This document shows positions 27,009 to 35,292 of a DNA stretch of 43,383 nucleotides, piece by piece. The stretch's first letter is position 1, and each line of letters opens with the position of its first letter. The notes below the pieces were generated by a model. That model did no database searches. It was not told the origin of the DNA and saw only the letters and a program-made list of their open reading frames with translations. Position numbers and translations under genes: made by a program. Source of the DNA: an uncultured Prevotellaceae bacterium (GTDB lineage: Bacteria; Bacteroidota; Bacteroidia; Bacteroidales; Bacteroidaceae); NCBI GenBank assembly GCA_900318915.1, contig ONMI01000010.1, positions 1 through 43,383 on the forward strand, given 5' to 3'.

Positions 27009-27081
27009 ATATTTTCTTTCTTTTTTGCAAATAATATCCATATTTTTTAAGACTTCAGCCTAAAAATAGACAACAAAACAG

Positions 27082-27089
27082 TACTTTTG
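27082..27089 (+). promoter_or_regulatory. Bacteroidetes -7 box (TACTTTTG)
   Basis: Perfect TAnnTTTG match 27 nt before the EamA ATG at 27117. It overlaps the upstream TTG start at 27087, which can therefore be excluded. Confidence 0.7.
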
Positions 27090-27116
27090 CAGCACAAAAA
27101 CAACAAGGTAGAAAGA

Positions 27117-28070
27117 ATGAAACAAAACCGCCCCCTTATAGCCCATCTTTGCATGTTCATGGCCTGCGCCTTTTGGGGGCTGATGGCCCCGCTGGGCAAG
27201 GATGCCATGACCCACGGCATCGACGGCATCGACATGGTCACCTTCCGCGTAGTGGGCGGCTGTCTGCTCTTCTGGCTCACGGCACCCTTTGTGAAGCACG
27301 AGCGGGTGCCCTGGCAGGACCGGCTGCGCTTTGCCGGCGCCGGACTGCTCGGTCTGGTCACCAACCAGTGCTGCTACACCATCGGACTGAGCCTCACCTC
27401 ACCCATCAACGCCAGCATCGTGACCACCTCCATGCCTATCTTCGCCATGGTGCTGGCCGCTCTCATCCTGAAGGAGCCCATCACGGCCAAGAAGGCGCTC
27501 GGTGTGGCCATCGGCTGCTGCGGCGCCGTCACGCTCATCCTCTCGAGCGCTTCGGCGGCCAACGACCGGGTGGGCAACCTGGGCGGCGACCTGCTGTGCA
27601 TCGGCGCGCAGTTCTCCTTCGCCCTCTATCTCTCCACCTGCTACAAGCTCATCCGCCGCTACAGCGTGTTCACCATCAACCGGTGGATGTTTCTGTGGGC
27701 CACCATCATGATTCTGCCGTTCTCCCTGCGCCATGTGGCGGCCATCGACTTCGCCAGTGTACCCTCCTCCACATGGTGGGAAACGGCCTATGTGGTGCTC
27801 TTCGGCACCTATATAGGCTATATCCTCACCATGATAGGACAGAAGACGCTGCGCCCCACCGTGGTGAGCATCTACAACTATGTGCAGCCGCTGGTGTCGG
27901 TGATAGTGAGCGTGGCCACGGGCATTGCCCTGCTGCGCTGGACACAGGGACTAGCCGTGGTGCTGGTGTTCTCGGGGGTGATGCTGGTGACCAAGAGCAA
28001 GAGCCGCCGCGACATGGAGGCAGAGGCCCGTGCGGCCCGCCAACCGAAAGACAACTTACCCGAATCCTGA
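27117..28070 (+). CDS. EamA-family (DMT superfamily) permease
   Basis: 317 residues with ten predicted membrane helices in two EamA repeats (about 8-140 and 155-295). Typical features are FWGLMAPLGKDAM in helix 1, the end of repeat 1 (TSMPIFAMVLAALILKEPI) and the second repeat (YNYVQPLVSVIVSVATG). Members export or import amino acids, nucleosides or other metabolites across the inner membrane; substrate cannot be read from sequence. A basic tail (KSKSRRDMEAEARAARQ) is cytosolic. The lipoprotein nuclease gene begins 4 nt after its stop, so they are cotranscribed. Confidence 0.92.
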   Translation: MKQNRPLIAHLCMFMACAFWGLMAPLGKDAMTHGIDGIDMVTFRVVGGCLLFWLTAPFVKHERVPWQDRLRFAGAGLLGLVTNQCCYTIGLSLTSPINASIVTTSMPIFAMVLAALILKEPITAKKALGVAIGCCGAVTLILSSASAANDRVGNLGGDLLCIGAQFSFALYLSTCYKLIRRYSVFTINRWMFLWATIMILPFSLRHVAAIDFASVPSSTWWETAYVVLFGTYIGYILTMIGQKTLRPTVVSIYNYVQPLVSVIVSVATGIALLRWTQGLAVVLVFSGVMLVTKSKSRRDMEAEARAARQPKDNLPES

Positions 28071-28074
28071 CACC

Positions 28075-28965
28075 ATGCTGAAGACTGCCCATAAATACCT
28101 GCTCCAAGGCATCCTGCCCGCATGCCTCCTGCTGCTGTGCACCGGCTGCGCCAGAAGGCCCGCCCGCCCCGCCACGACCGACGGCACCGCCGTAGCACTG
28201 AAAGTGGAGGAAACTGGAAAACCGGCACAACGCACGGTGACAGCCATCGAGCCGGAAGAAACCGGAGAGACGGACTACGAGCGCCCTGACATCGACCTGC
28301 CCGCTCCCTTGAGCGACAGGGCCGAACAGATACTCTACCGCAAGGCCTATGTGGTGTCCTACAACCAGGACACCCGCATGCCCAACTGGGTGGCGTGGCA
28401 GCTCACCGCCGACCATACCGACGGCGAATGCCGGCGCCCGGGCAACGCCTTTCATGAGGACCTCGACGTGCCGGCACCCCGCGCCACCAACAGCGACTAC
28501 AGGGGCAGCGGCTGGAGCCGCGGGCACATGTGCCCCGCGGGCGACAACCGGTGGGACGAGAAGGCCATGTACGAGTCGTTCCTGCTCTCCAACGTCTGTC
28601 CGCAGCATACCGACCTGAACAGCGGTGTGTGGAACCAGATAGAGATGGCCTGCCGCACCTGGGCCAAGCGCTACGGCAGTGTGTACATCGTGTGCGGCCC
28701 CATTCTGCTGAACCGCGAGCATGCTGTCATCGGCGAGGCGGGCATTGTGGTGCCGGAGGCTTTCTTCAAAGTGGTGCTGTGCCTGGAGGGCGAGCCCAAG
28801 GGCATCGGCTTCATCTGCCGCAACACCGACGGCAGCCATAAGAAAGACCTCTACGTAAACTCCATCCGTGAGGTGGAGCGCGTCACCGGCCTGCATTTCT
28901 TCCCCCACCTGCCCGAAGAAATCGCCCGTCAGGTGAAAGACGGCGAAGACCTGGAGGCGTGGTGA
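28075..28965 (+). CDS. Exported DNA/RNA non-specific endonuclease (NUC family), probable lipoprotein
   Basis: 296 residues from the ATG at 28075, chosen because it opens a signal sequence (GILPACLLLLCTGC, likely lipidated Cys25) and follows the permease stop by 4 nt. The catalytic segment is WSRGHMCPAGDNRWDEKAMY (about 147-166): RGH supplies the catalytic His (about 151), with the metal-binding Asn in the later NVCPQHTDLNSGVWNQIE. The usual DRGH is SRGH here, a variant I associate with Bacteroidetes members. These enzymes cut single- and double-stranded DNA and RNA using Mg2+. Surface or periplasmic location would suit nucleic-acid scavenging. The next gene (deoxyribosyltransferase-like) starts 49 nt downstream. 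Confidence 0.9.
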   Translation: MLKTAHKYLLQGILPACLLLLCTGCARRPARPATTDGTAVALKVEETGKPAQRTVTAIEPEETGETDYERPDIDLPAPLSDRAEQILYRKAYVVSYNQDTRMPNWVAWQLTADHTDGECRRPGNAFHEDLDVPAPRATNSDYRGSGWSRGHMCPAGDNRWDEKAMYESFLLSNVCPQHTDLNSGVWNQIEMACRTWAKRYGSVYIVCGPILLNREHAVIGEAGIVVPEAFFKVVLCLEGEPKGIGFICRNTDGSHKKDLYVNSIREVERVTGLHFFPHLPEEIARQVKDGEDLEAW

Positions 28966-29014
28966 CTTTTTTCAACAAAAACCTTACCCAACCTACCAAC
29001 CCATCCCATCATCT

Positions 29015-29443
29015 ATGAGGAAAATTTATGTGGCAAGCAGCTGGCGCAATGAGCACTACCCCCGGGTGGTGGCATTGTTGCGCGCATGGGGACATGATGT
29101 CTACGACTTCCGCAATCCGCCTTCGGGCGACCCCGGATTCAAATGGAGCAATGTCGACGAGCGCTATATGGAGTGGACACCGCAAGAGTACCGCGAGCAG
29201 CTGCACTGCCCGATGGCCGAAAGGCAGTTTGCCAACGACATCGAGGCCATGACCTCCTGCGACACCTGTGTGCTCGTGCTGCCCTGCGGCCGCAGTGCGC
29301 ACACCGAGGCGGGATGGTTTGCCGGCAGAGGCAAGAAGGTGATTGTCTACCTGCCCGAGAGGCAGGAGCCCGAGCTCATGTACAAACTCTTCTCCGCCAT
29401 CGCCTGCACGGAAGAGGAACTGAAAAACCATCTCCAGGATTGA
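29015..29443 (+). CDS. Nucleoside 2-deoxyribosyltransferase-like protein
   Basis: 142 residues with the compact Rossmann-like fold of the nucleoside 2-deoxyribosyltransferase superfamily: start MRKIYVASSWRN (a strand and loop that binds the sugar/phosphate), then ANDIEAMTSCDTCVLVLPCGRSAHTEAGW (about 75-100), in which the Asp and the Glu of HTEAGW are the expected active-site positions. Relatives either exchange bases between deoxynucleosides or hydrolyse (deoxy)nucleotides. No signal peptide, so cytosolic. It follows the exported nuclease, consistent with salvage of imported nucleosides. Superfamily call is good; exact reaction is unknown. Confidence 0.8.
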   Translation: MRKIYVASSWRNEHYPRVVALLRAWGHDVYDFRNPPSGDPGFKWSNVDERYMEWTPQEYREQLHCPMAERQFANDIEAMTSCDTCVLVLPCGRSAHTEAGWFAGRGKKVIVYLPERQEPELMYKLFSAIACTEEELKNHLQD

Positions 29444-29585
29444 TTCATTTCACCGTGTTCATGTGGGGCCACTAATGGATCCTTACTATGATTGCTGCCT
29501 TTTAATTTGTTAGCAAACAATCTGTAATAATGGTGCAAAATAAAAGAACACTGTTCAAAAATTTTGCATTTTGACACATTTCGTG

Positions 29586-29593
29586 TATTTTTG
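29586..29593 (+). promoter_or_regulatory. Bacteroidetes -7 box (TATTTTTG) for the ABC exporter
   Basis: Perfect TAnnTTTG match. Transcription would begin near 29600, right at the base of the hairpin at 29602-29629, leaving an untranslated leader of about 80 nt before the ATG at 29681. Confidence 0.75.
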
Positions 29594-29601
29594 CAGTCGA
29601 T

Positions 29602-29629
29602 GCTGATTGAGGATTTTGCCTCAATCAGC
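29602..29629 (+). promoter_or_regulatory. Perfect 11-bp hairpin at the 5' end of the ABC exporter mRNA
   Basis: Positions 29602-29612 (GCTGATTGAGG) pair exactly with 29619-29629 (CCTCAATCAGC), loop ATTTTG. It begins within a few bases of the expected transcription start and has no T-run after it, so it is not a terminator. It may be an mRNA-stabilising 5' stem or a palindromic operator for an unlinked regulator. Confidence 0.55.
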
Positions 29630-29680
29630 GTCATGGCAACAGGCAAATAGACTCATAGAGCAAAGGAAAAAGAGAAAACC

Positions 29681-31513
29681 ATGAACGAACAGAACACCCA
29701 ACCCTCCGAGTCAGGCAAGATGAACATCTATGACCTGCTCAAGAATATCATGCCCTTTGTGCTGCCCTACCGGTGGCTCATCAGCATCACCTTGGTACTC
29801 ACCCTGGTAGGCTCGCTCATGGCACAGGTCAATGCCGTGGTGCTCGACCGCGCCGTCGACGCCATCAATGCCCTGATACAGGAGCCTCAATTCTCCTGGA
29901 AAAGCGCCGTGCGCATACTCACCACCATCAGCATCATCCTCCTGGGCAAGGAGGTGATAGGCGCCGTGGTGACTTTCTTCCAACGCTACTACGGCGAGCG
30001 CATGCGCATCCTGGTGAGCCGCGACCTCTCGCTGCGGGTGGTGGAGCGTATGCTCTCCTTCCGCATGGCCTTCTTCACCGCCGAGGGCAACGAAACAGGA
30101 AAGTTGCAGTCGCGCATAGACCGCGGCATCATGAGTCTGAGCAACACGGTGAACAATTTCTTCATCGAGATTCTGCCGCTCTTCACCAGCGCCGTGCTGG
30201 CCTTGGGCCTGATGTTCATGGCCAATGTCTATGTGGGACTGGTGGCCCTCTGCATCGTGCCGCTCTACTTCTACGTGACCTACATCCAGGCGCAGCGCAT
30301 GAAGGGAGGACGCCGCGGCATTTTCGGTGGCCACCAGGCGGTGAGCCAGGGCATTCTGAACATCATTGAGAGCATTTCGGTCATCAAGTCGTTCAACCGC
30401 GAGACCATCGAGGCCAACCGACAGGCCGACCTGCAGCGCAACATGACCGACCTGCAGCTCAACACGCGCAAGCAGAGTTTTCTGTTCAATGGTCTGAAGA
30501 GTTTTCTGGAGCAGATAGGCACCGTGCTCATCATCATCCTCACGGCCTATCTGGTGCTCATCGACTATCCGGGCATGAGCATCGGAAAAATCATGTATCA
30601 TGTGATGCTCTTCGCCAACGTGAGCGCTCCCATACGCCAGCTGCACCGTATCTACGACGACATGAACGACGCGCTTATCTATGCCGAGGGCTTCTTCGGC
30701 ATACTCCATGCCGACCATGAGGTGGAAGACACCGGCAAACACCATCCCGCCACGGTGAAAGGCGACTTCGAACTGAACGGAGTCGACTTCACCTACAGCA
30801 ACGGCACGCAGGCCCTTTTCGATGTTTCCATGCACATAGAGAGCGGCAAAATCACCGCATTGGTGGGTCTGAGCGGTGCCGGCAAGAGCACCATCGTGAA
30901 CCTGCTCGACAAGTTCTACCACCCGGGCAAGGGCAGCATCAAGCTCGACGGGGTGGAACTCAAAGACTGGGACACACAGTGGCTGCGCGACAACGTGGGA
31001 CTGGTGCTGCAGAAAAACCACATATTCGACGGGTCGATTGAGGAGAACATCAAGTACGGCAATCCGCAGGCCACCCATGAGGAAGTGGTGAAAGCCGCCA
31101 AGCAGGCCTACATCTACGACCAGATTACGCAGTTGCCCAACGGCTTTGAAACCTCTGCCCTGCAACTGAGCGGCGGTCAGCAGCAGCGCATCGCCATTGC
31201 CCGCATGTTCATCAAGAATCCGCCCATCATCTTCCTCGATGAGCCCACCGCCAGCCTCGACGCCATCGCCACCGAGCAGATAAAGGCCAGCATCGATGCC
31301 ATCAAGGCGGGCCGCACAGTGATCATCATCTCGCACAACATCGGCCAGATTATCGATGCCGACAAAATCTATGTGCTGCAGAAGGGCCGTGTGGTGCAGA
31401 GCGGCACCCCGAAGGAGGTGTACCAGCAGGGCGGTGTCTACAAAGACATCTTCGACGCCAGCGCCCGCAGCATGAATGTAGACAAGATAGCCGACACCAT
31501 GGAGCAGGGCTGA
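29681..31513 (+). CDS. ABC exporter half-transporter (permease plus ATPase)
   Basis: 610 residues: a soluble N-terminus (about 1-25), six membrane helices forming an exporter-type transmembrane domain (about 28-325), then the nucleotide-binding domain with Walker A GLSGAGKST (about 396-404), Q-loop LVLQKNHIFDGSIEENI, signature LSGGQQQRIAIARM (about 496), Walker B IIFLDEPTASLD and H-loop IIISHN. It works as a homodimer or with another half-transporter. Family substrates include lipids, drugs and peptides; nothing here identifies the substrate. It is monocistronic, with an unusual leader hairpin, and ends 13 nt before the convergent fucosidase gene with no hairpin between them. Confidence 0.94.
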   Translation: MNEQNTQPSESGKMNIYDLLKNIMPFVLPYRWLISITLVLTLVGSLMAQVNAVVLDRAVDAINALIQEPQFSWKSAVRILTTISIILLGKEVIGAVVTFFQRYYGERMRILVSRDLSLRVVERMLSFRMAFFTAEGNETGKLQSRIDRGIMSLSNTVNNFFIEILPLFTSAVLALGLMFMANVYVGLVALCIVPLYFYVTYIQAQRMKGGRRGIFGGHQAVSQGILNIIESISVIKSFNRETIEANRQADLQRNMTDLQLNTRKQSFLFNGLKSFLEQIGTVLIIILTAYLVLIDYPGMSIGKIMYHVMLFANVSAPIRQLHRIYDDMNDALIYAEGFFGILHADHEVEDTGKHHPATVKGDFELNGVDFTYSNGTQALFDVSMHIESGKITALVGLSGAGKSTIVNLLDKFYHPGKGSIKLDGVELKDWDTQWLRDNVGLVLQKNHIFDGSIEENIKYGNPQATHEEVVKAAKQAYIYDQITQLPNGFETSALQLSGGQQQRIAIARMFIKNPPIIFLDEPTASLDAIATEQIKASIDAIKAGRTVIIISHNIGQIIDADKIYVLQKGRVVQSGTPKEVYQQGGVYKDIFDASARSMNVDKIADTMEQG

Positions 31514-31526
31514 CATCCGAGCAGTT

Positions 31527-32837
31527 CTATCTCACCACTTCAATCACATAATCGTCCTGGGGCAGGGCCTCCGGCAGCGACACCGTGAGCACCTTGCGGC
31601 GCCGGTCGTAGTTCCAGCCGAGGGGATACTTGCCACCGTCGATGCTGAACACACCGCGCGGTTTCTTGGGCAGCGGCACCTCGACAGCGGAGCCGGGCTG
31701 CAGCACATGCAGGAAAAGGCTTTTGCCATTCTGTGTGGTCACTCCCCAAGGCTGTTCGGGCAGACTGGTGGCCTGTGTGCCGTACACGCTCCGGCCGTTG
31801 CGGCTCATCCACGCACCTATTTTCTTCAGGCGGTCGAGCGCCAGGGCCGGCAGTTCGCCGTTGGGCTGCGGACCAATGTTGAGCAGCAGGTTGCTGTTCT
31901 TGGCGGCGGCCCGCACTATAAGTTGTATGAGTTCTTCGGCCGACTTGTAGTTCTGGTCGGCCACCTTGTATCCCCACATACCGTTCATGGTCTGGCACAT
32001 CTCCAGGGGCAGATGGCTGATGTCCTGCCCCGACAGACCGGCTTTGTTCTCACCGGGCAGGTCGCGTTCGAACATCTGGAAGTCCTCACCCTCGATAGGG
32101 GTGATGTGGTGGTTGTTGCCGATGAGGCAGGCGGGTTTGATGCTGTGGATATAGCGGTAGAACTCCTCCATGCGCCAGTCGAAGGGTATGCTGTCCTCAT
32201 CGTGGTCCCAGTAGCCGTCGAGCCAGATGCCCTCCACATCGCGATAGCGGGTGAGCAGCTCGCGCACCTGGTTCTTCATAAAGGCGAAGTAGGTGTCGTA
32301 GTTGGGTTTCAGCGTGCGGCCGGTGAAGCGGCCGGTACGGCCTATGGGGTAGTCGTCGCGTATCCAGTCGAGAATGGAGTAGTAGAGATGCAGGCGCACG
32401 CCCTGCTCATGGCAAGCGTCGGCCAGTTCCTGCAGCACATCGCGGCCGAAGGGGGTGGCATCCACGATATTGTAGCGGTTCTGGGCGGTATGGAACATGG
32501 AGAAGCCGTCGTGGTGACGCGAGGTGAAGGTGATGTAGCGGGCGCCCGACTCGCGTATGGCCTTCACCCACTCCTGGGCATTGAACCGCACGGGATAGAA
32601 GCAGGAGGCCGCCTTGGCGTACTCGTCTTTGTTGAGCTGGCCGGTGTTGAGATACCACTCACCCTGGGCAAACTCGCTGTAGATGCCCCAGTGGAGGAAG
32701 ATGCCGAAACGGAAGCCCTCAAACTGTTTGCGGGCCTCAAGGTTCTCGGGGGTGGGCACATACTGTGCCCTGACGCGCTGTGTGGCTGTCAGGCAGAGAC
32801 AGCACAGGCAGGCTGCAAGCAATAGATTCTTTTTCAT
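31527..32837 (-). CDS. Secreted alpha-L-fucosidase, GH29
   Basis: 436 residues with a signal peptide (MKKNLLLAACLCCLCLTAT, ending near RVRAQ). The GH29 barrel shows GFRFGIFLHWGIYSEF (about 41-56), FTSRHHDGFSMF (about 104-115), the substrate-binding stretch LYYSILDW, and the catalytic nucleophile Asp207 in EGIWLDGYWDHDED. It removes terminal L-fucose from glycans by a retaining mechanism. The acid/base residue varies between GH29 subgroups and is not assigned here. A small beta-sandwich (about 350-436) follows the barrel. It lies 48 nt behind the helicase gene on the same strand. Likely periplasmic; could act on fucosylated host glycans or on xyloglucan/pectin side chains. Confidence 0.93.
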   Translation of the reverse strand: MKKNLLLAACLCCLCLTATQRVRAQYVPTPENLEARKQFEGFRFGIFLHWGIYSEFAQGEWYLNTGQLNKDEYAKAASCFYPVRFNAQEWVKAIRESGARYITFTSRHHDGFSMFHTAQNRYNIVDATPFGRDVLQELADACHEQGVRLHLYYSILDWIRDDYPIGRTGRFTGRTLKPNYDTYFAFMKNQVRELLTRYRDVEGIWLDGYWDHDEDSIPFDWRMEEFYRYIHSIKPACLIGNNHHITPIEGEDFQMFERDLPGENKAGLSGQDISHLPLEMCQTMNGMWGYKVADQNYKSAEELIQLIVRAAAKNSNLLLNIGPQPNGELPALALDRLKKIGAWMSRNGRSVYGTQATSLPEQPWGVTTQNGKSLFLHVLQPGSAVEVPLPKKPRGVFSIDGGKYPLGWNYDRRRKVLTVSLPEALPQDDYVIEVVR

Positions 32838-32865
32838 GGATTTTATGGTATGTGCTATTAATTCT

Positions 32866-32891
32866 GATTACTTCGATTACTCCGATTACTC
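32866..32891. repeat. Three tandem copies of a 9-nt unit
   Basis: GATTACTTC, GATTACTCC and GATTACTC follow each other directly, the last overlapping the TAA stop codon of the helicase gene (32886-32888). Probably replication slippage; no function apparent. Confidence 0.6.
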
Positions 32892-35063
32892 AGAGCTTTC
32901 GCCGTTGAGGGCCAACATGGCCCGTATCTCTTCGTACGACACCTGCGGCGGACAGAGCGACTTGATGGCCTGCAGACCGCTCTCGGCGCCCACACGCCTT
33001 ATCACCCGGCTGATGGCCTCCTGGTGCGGCCGGCTCACCAGATGGTCTATGGACAGGGTGCCTTCCTTGACATACTTCATGAGATGGTTGTAGATGGTTC
33101 CCAAAGTGAGCGCGCGCTCCCGGGCTATCTGCTCCAAGCTCTTGCCGCTCTGCAGCATCTGCAGGGTCACCTCGTGGGTCTTGGGCTTGGGTTCCTTCTT
33201 CTCTTTCGGTTTGCGCTCCTTGCGGCGGCGAGAACCCTTGGCGGTGCCGTCGTCCATGGCATCGAGCAGAGCGGTCTGTTTCTCGCGCAGATAGGTGGTC
33301 ACGGTGAACCCTTTCTCGGCTATCCGGGTGAGCAACTGGCGGGTGGAACGGTAGGTCTGCACCAGTTCCGGCAGCTCATGCTTGAGCCGCGCCTGCGCCT
33401 GCTTGTTGCCCGGCTCGGCCTTGGCGGTGAGCTGGAGGGGTTGTGCAAGCAGCTGGTGCAGCATGTCGGCGAAATAGGCGGCGCTGCGCCCCACCCGCTC
33501 CAGGAAGGCTCCTTCATGGAGCGCCTGCGGCGGCATCTGCATGATTTGGGCGGTCCACTTGCGGGCCACGCCCACCACTTTCTCCCGTAGCTGACCGCAT
33601 GTCTGCTTGTGCAGCGACTCCAACTGCGCATAGCTTCTGGAGAAATACTCCACGAAGGTGCGGGTGAGCAGTTCTTCCTGCTGCACCAGGGTGTCAAAGG
33701 TGAAGAGCTCCACGAGCAGATGGCGGAAGTATTCTTCCTTGAGCTGTGGCAGCCGCTCTATGCTCTGTAGGGCATTGGCCTCCTGACGGGAGATGAAACC
33801 GTCGACCCGTGTGTCGTTGATGATGGAATGGGGTGAGAGGGGCGATGAGAGCACCAGTCCGCCAAGGGTGCGGCAGCGGCTCAGCGCCACATACACCTGT
33901 CCGGGGGCGAAGGAACGGGCGGCATCGATCACCACACGGTCGAAGGTGAGGCCCTGACTCTTGTGGATGGTGATAGCCCAGGCCAGGCGTAACGGAAACT
34001 GCCGGAACTTGCCCTGCACCTCGGTTTCTATCTCGCGGGTCTCGTCGTTGATCTTGTAGCGCACGTTCTCCCACTCGAGGGGCGTCACCTCGATGGGCTC
34101 CGCATCGCCGGGACAGAGCACGCTGATGTGGGTGCTGTCCAAGTGGGTGACACGCCCTATGCGGCCGTTGTAGAAGAGATGGTCGGCCGAGGGGTCGTTC
34201 TTCACGAACATCACCTGGGTGCCCACCTTCAGTTCGAGGCGGTCGCTCGTGGGATGGGCATACTCGGGAAAAGTACCCTCCACCTCGGCGGCATAGGTGA
34301 ACGAGGGGGTGGTGAGCTTGCGCAGCTCGGCCTCGTTGCAGTTGTCGGCCAGCCAGTTGTGGGTGGTGAGCCGTATGTAGCCCTCCTCGGGACGGGGGGC
34401 GAAGGCCGGCAGGCAGCGGCTGTTGAGCAGGGCGAGCTCGCGCTCGGTGGCCTGCCCGCTGCGCACCACATTGAGCAGCTGCAGGAAGTCGGTGTCCTGC
34501 TGCCGGTACACGGTCTCCAGTTGGATGGTCACATAGTCTACCTGCGACAGTGCCTTGGAACTGAAGAAATAGGGCGTGTCATAATAGGTGTTGAGCAGGG
34601 CCTCCTCCTCAGCGGTCACCACCGGGGTGAGCTGCTGCAGGTCGCCAATCATGAGCAGCTGCACGCCGCCGAAGGGCACATGGTGGTTGCGGAACCGGCG
34701 CAGCACGGTGTCGACGGCGTCGAGCAGGTCGCTCCGCACCATCGATATCTCGTCGATGATGAGCAGGTCGAGCGAGGCGATGAGGCGCCGTTTCTCACGG
34801 CTGTACTCGAAGCGGTCTTTTATCTTGGCATCGGGTACATAGGGGGTGAAAGGCAATTGGAAAAAGGAATGGATGGTGACACCGCCTGCATTGACGGCCG
34901 CCACACCGGTGGGCGCCACCACCATGGAGCGCTTGCGCGAGCGCTCCACCACGGTTTTCAGAAAGGTGGTCTTGCCGGTACCGGCCTTGCCGGTGAGGAA
35001 GATGCTCTTGCCTGTGTTTTCCACGAAGTCCCACGCGGTGCGCAGTTCTTTGTTTTCTTGCAT
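32886..35063 (-). CDS. PIF1/RecD2-like superfamily 1 helicase with C-terminal helix-turn-helix domain
   Basis: 725 residues. The helicase core begins at once: MQENKELRTAWDFVENTGKS, Walker A GKAGTGKTT (25-33), motif Ia VVAPTGVAAVNAGG, Walker B LLIIDEISM (Asp104, Glu105), motif III LMIGDLQQLTPVV, then the UvrD-type C-terminal part with TIHKSQGLTFDRVVID and VALSRCRTLGGLVL (about 370-410). The PIF1 signature region is recognisable. A basic linker (KGSRRRKERKPKEKKEPKPK) precedes a C-terminal HTH (about 620-690, LQMLQSGKSLEQIARERALT). This layout is a known Bacteroidetes form of PIF1-like helicase, with roles in replication/repair of structured DNA. It heads a run with the fucosidase gene, probably by chance. 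Confidence 0.92.
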   Translation of the reverse strand: MQENKELRTAWDFVENTGKSIFLTGKAGTGKTTFLKTVVERSRKRSMVVAPTGVAAVNAGGVTIHSFFQLPFTPYVPDAKIKDRFEYSREKRRLIASLDLLIIDEISMVRSDLLDAVDTVLRRFRNHHVPFGGVQLLMIGDLQQLTPVVTAEEEALLNTYYDTPYFFSSKALSQVDYVTIQLETVYRQQDTDFLQLLNVVRSGQATERELALLNSRCLPAFAPRPEEGYIRLTTHNWLADNCNEAELRKLTTPSFTYAAEVEGTFPEYAHPTSDRLELKVGTQVMFVKNDPSADHLFYNGRIGRVTHLDSTHISVLCPGDAEPIEVTPLEWENVRYKINDETREIETEVQGKFRQFPLRLAWAITIHKSQGLTFDRVVIDAARSFAPGQVYVALSRCRTLGGLVLSSPLSPHSIINDTRVDGFISRQEANALQSIERLPQLKEEYFRHLLVELFTFDTLVQQEELLTRTFVEYFSRSYAQLESLHKQTCGQLREKVVGVARKWTAQIMQMPPQALHEGAFLERVGRSAAYFADMLHQLLAQPLQLTAKAEPGNKQAQARLKHELPELVQTYRSTRQLLTRIAEKGFTVTTYLREKQTALLDAMDDGTAKGSRRRKERKPKEKKEPKPKTHEVTLQMLQSGKSLEQIARERALTLGTIYNHLMKYVKEGTLSIDHLVSRPHQEAISRVIRRVGAESGLQAIKSLCPPQVSYEEIRAMLALNGESSE

Positions 35064-35091
35064 ACAGCTTTTGGTTTTGTCGTTTCTGCTG

Positions 35092-35099
35092 CGAAGATA
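35092..35099 (-). promoter_or_regulatory. Near-match -7 box (TATCTTCG), minus strand
   Basis: One mismatch to TAnnTTTG, 29 nt upstream of the helicase ATG; the best candidate for its promoter. Confidence 0.45.
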
Positions 35100-35175
35100 C
35101 GTTTTTTATTTCAATTAGCAAGAAGAGACAATCAAAAAACCACCTCATCGTTACATGTATTTTCGCATTTGTTAC

Positions 35176-35206
35176 AAGATGCGGGTTTCGAGTCCTTGTG
35201 GCGCAC
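35176..35206 (+). other. Possible decayed tRNA 3' fragment
   Basis: GCGGGTTTCGAGTCC followed by TTGTGGCGCA resembles a tRNA T-arm and acceptor 3' strand. The T-loop has an extra T, the T-stem does not pair well, and no matching 5' half (acceptor GCGCCAC, anticodon arm) is found upstream. At most a remnant, such as a former integration target; chance similarity is quite possible. Confidence 0.2.
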
Positions 35207-35235
35207 GGAGGGTTGCCATATTGGTCTAAATTATC

Positions 35236-35243
35236 TATCTTTG
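35236..35243 (+). promoter_or_regulatory. Bacteroidetes -7 box (TATCTTTG) for the esterase-GH3 unit
   Basis: Perfect TAnnTTTG match 49 nt before the preferred esterase start at 35293 (34 nt before the alternative at 35278). Confidence 0.75.
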
Positions 35244-35292
35244 TGAACACTTTTACAACCAACAAACCTTGCAACAAATGAAAGCTACCTGT

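Noticed and set aside
28510-28560. Inactive nuclease because DRGH reads SRGH
   Set aside because: The catalytic His and Asn region are present, and SRGH variants are known to me among Bacteroidetes members of the family.
29602-29629. Intrinsic terminator or attenuator
   Set aside because: Stem is perfect but no T-run follows, and it lies at the start of the transcript with no leader peptide or alternative stem seen.
31527-35063. Functional helicase-fucosidase operon
   Set aside because: The two genes are merely 48 nt apart on one strand; no shared pathway is apparent, so no functional link is claimed.
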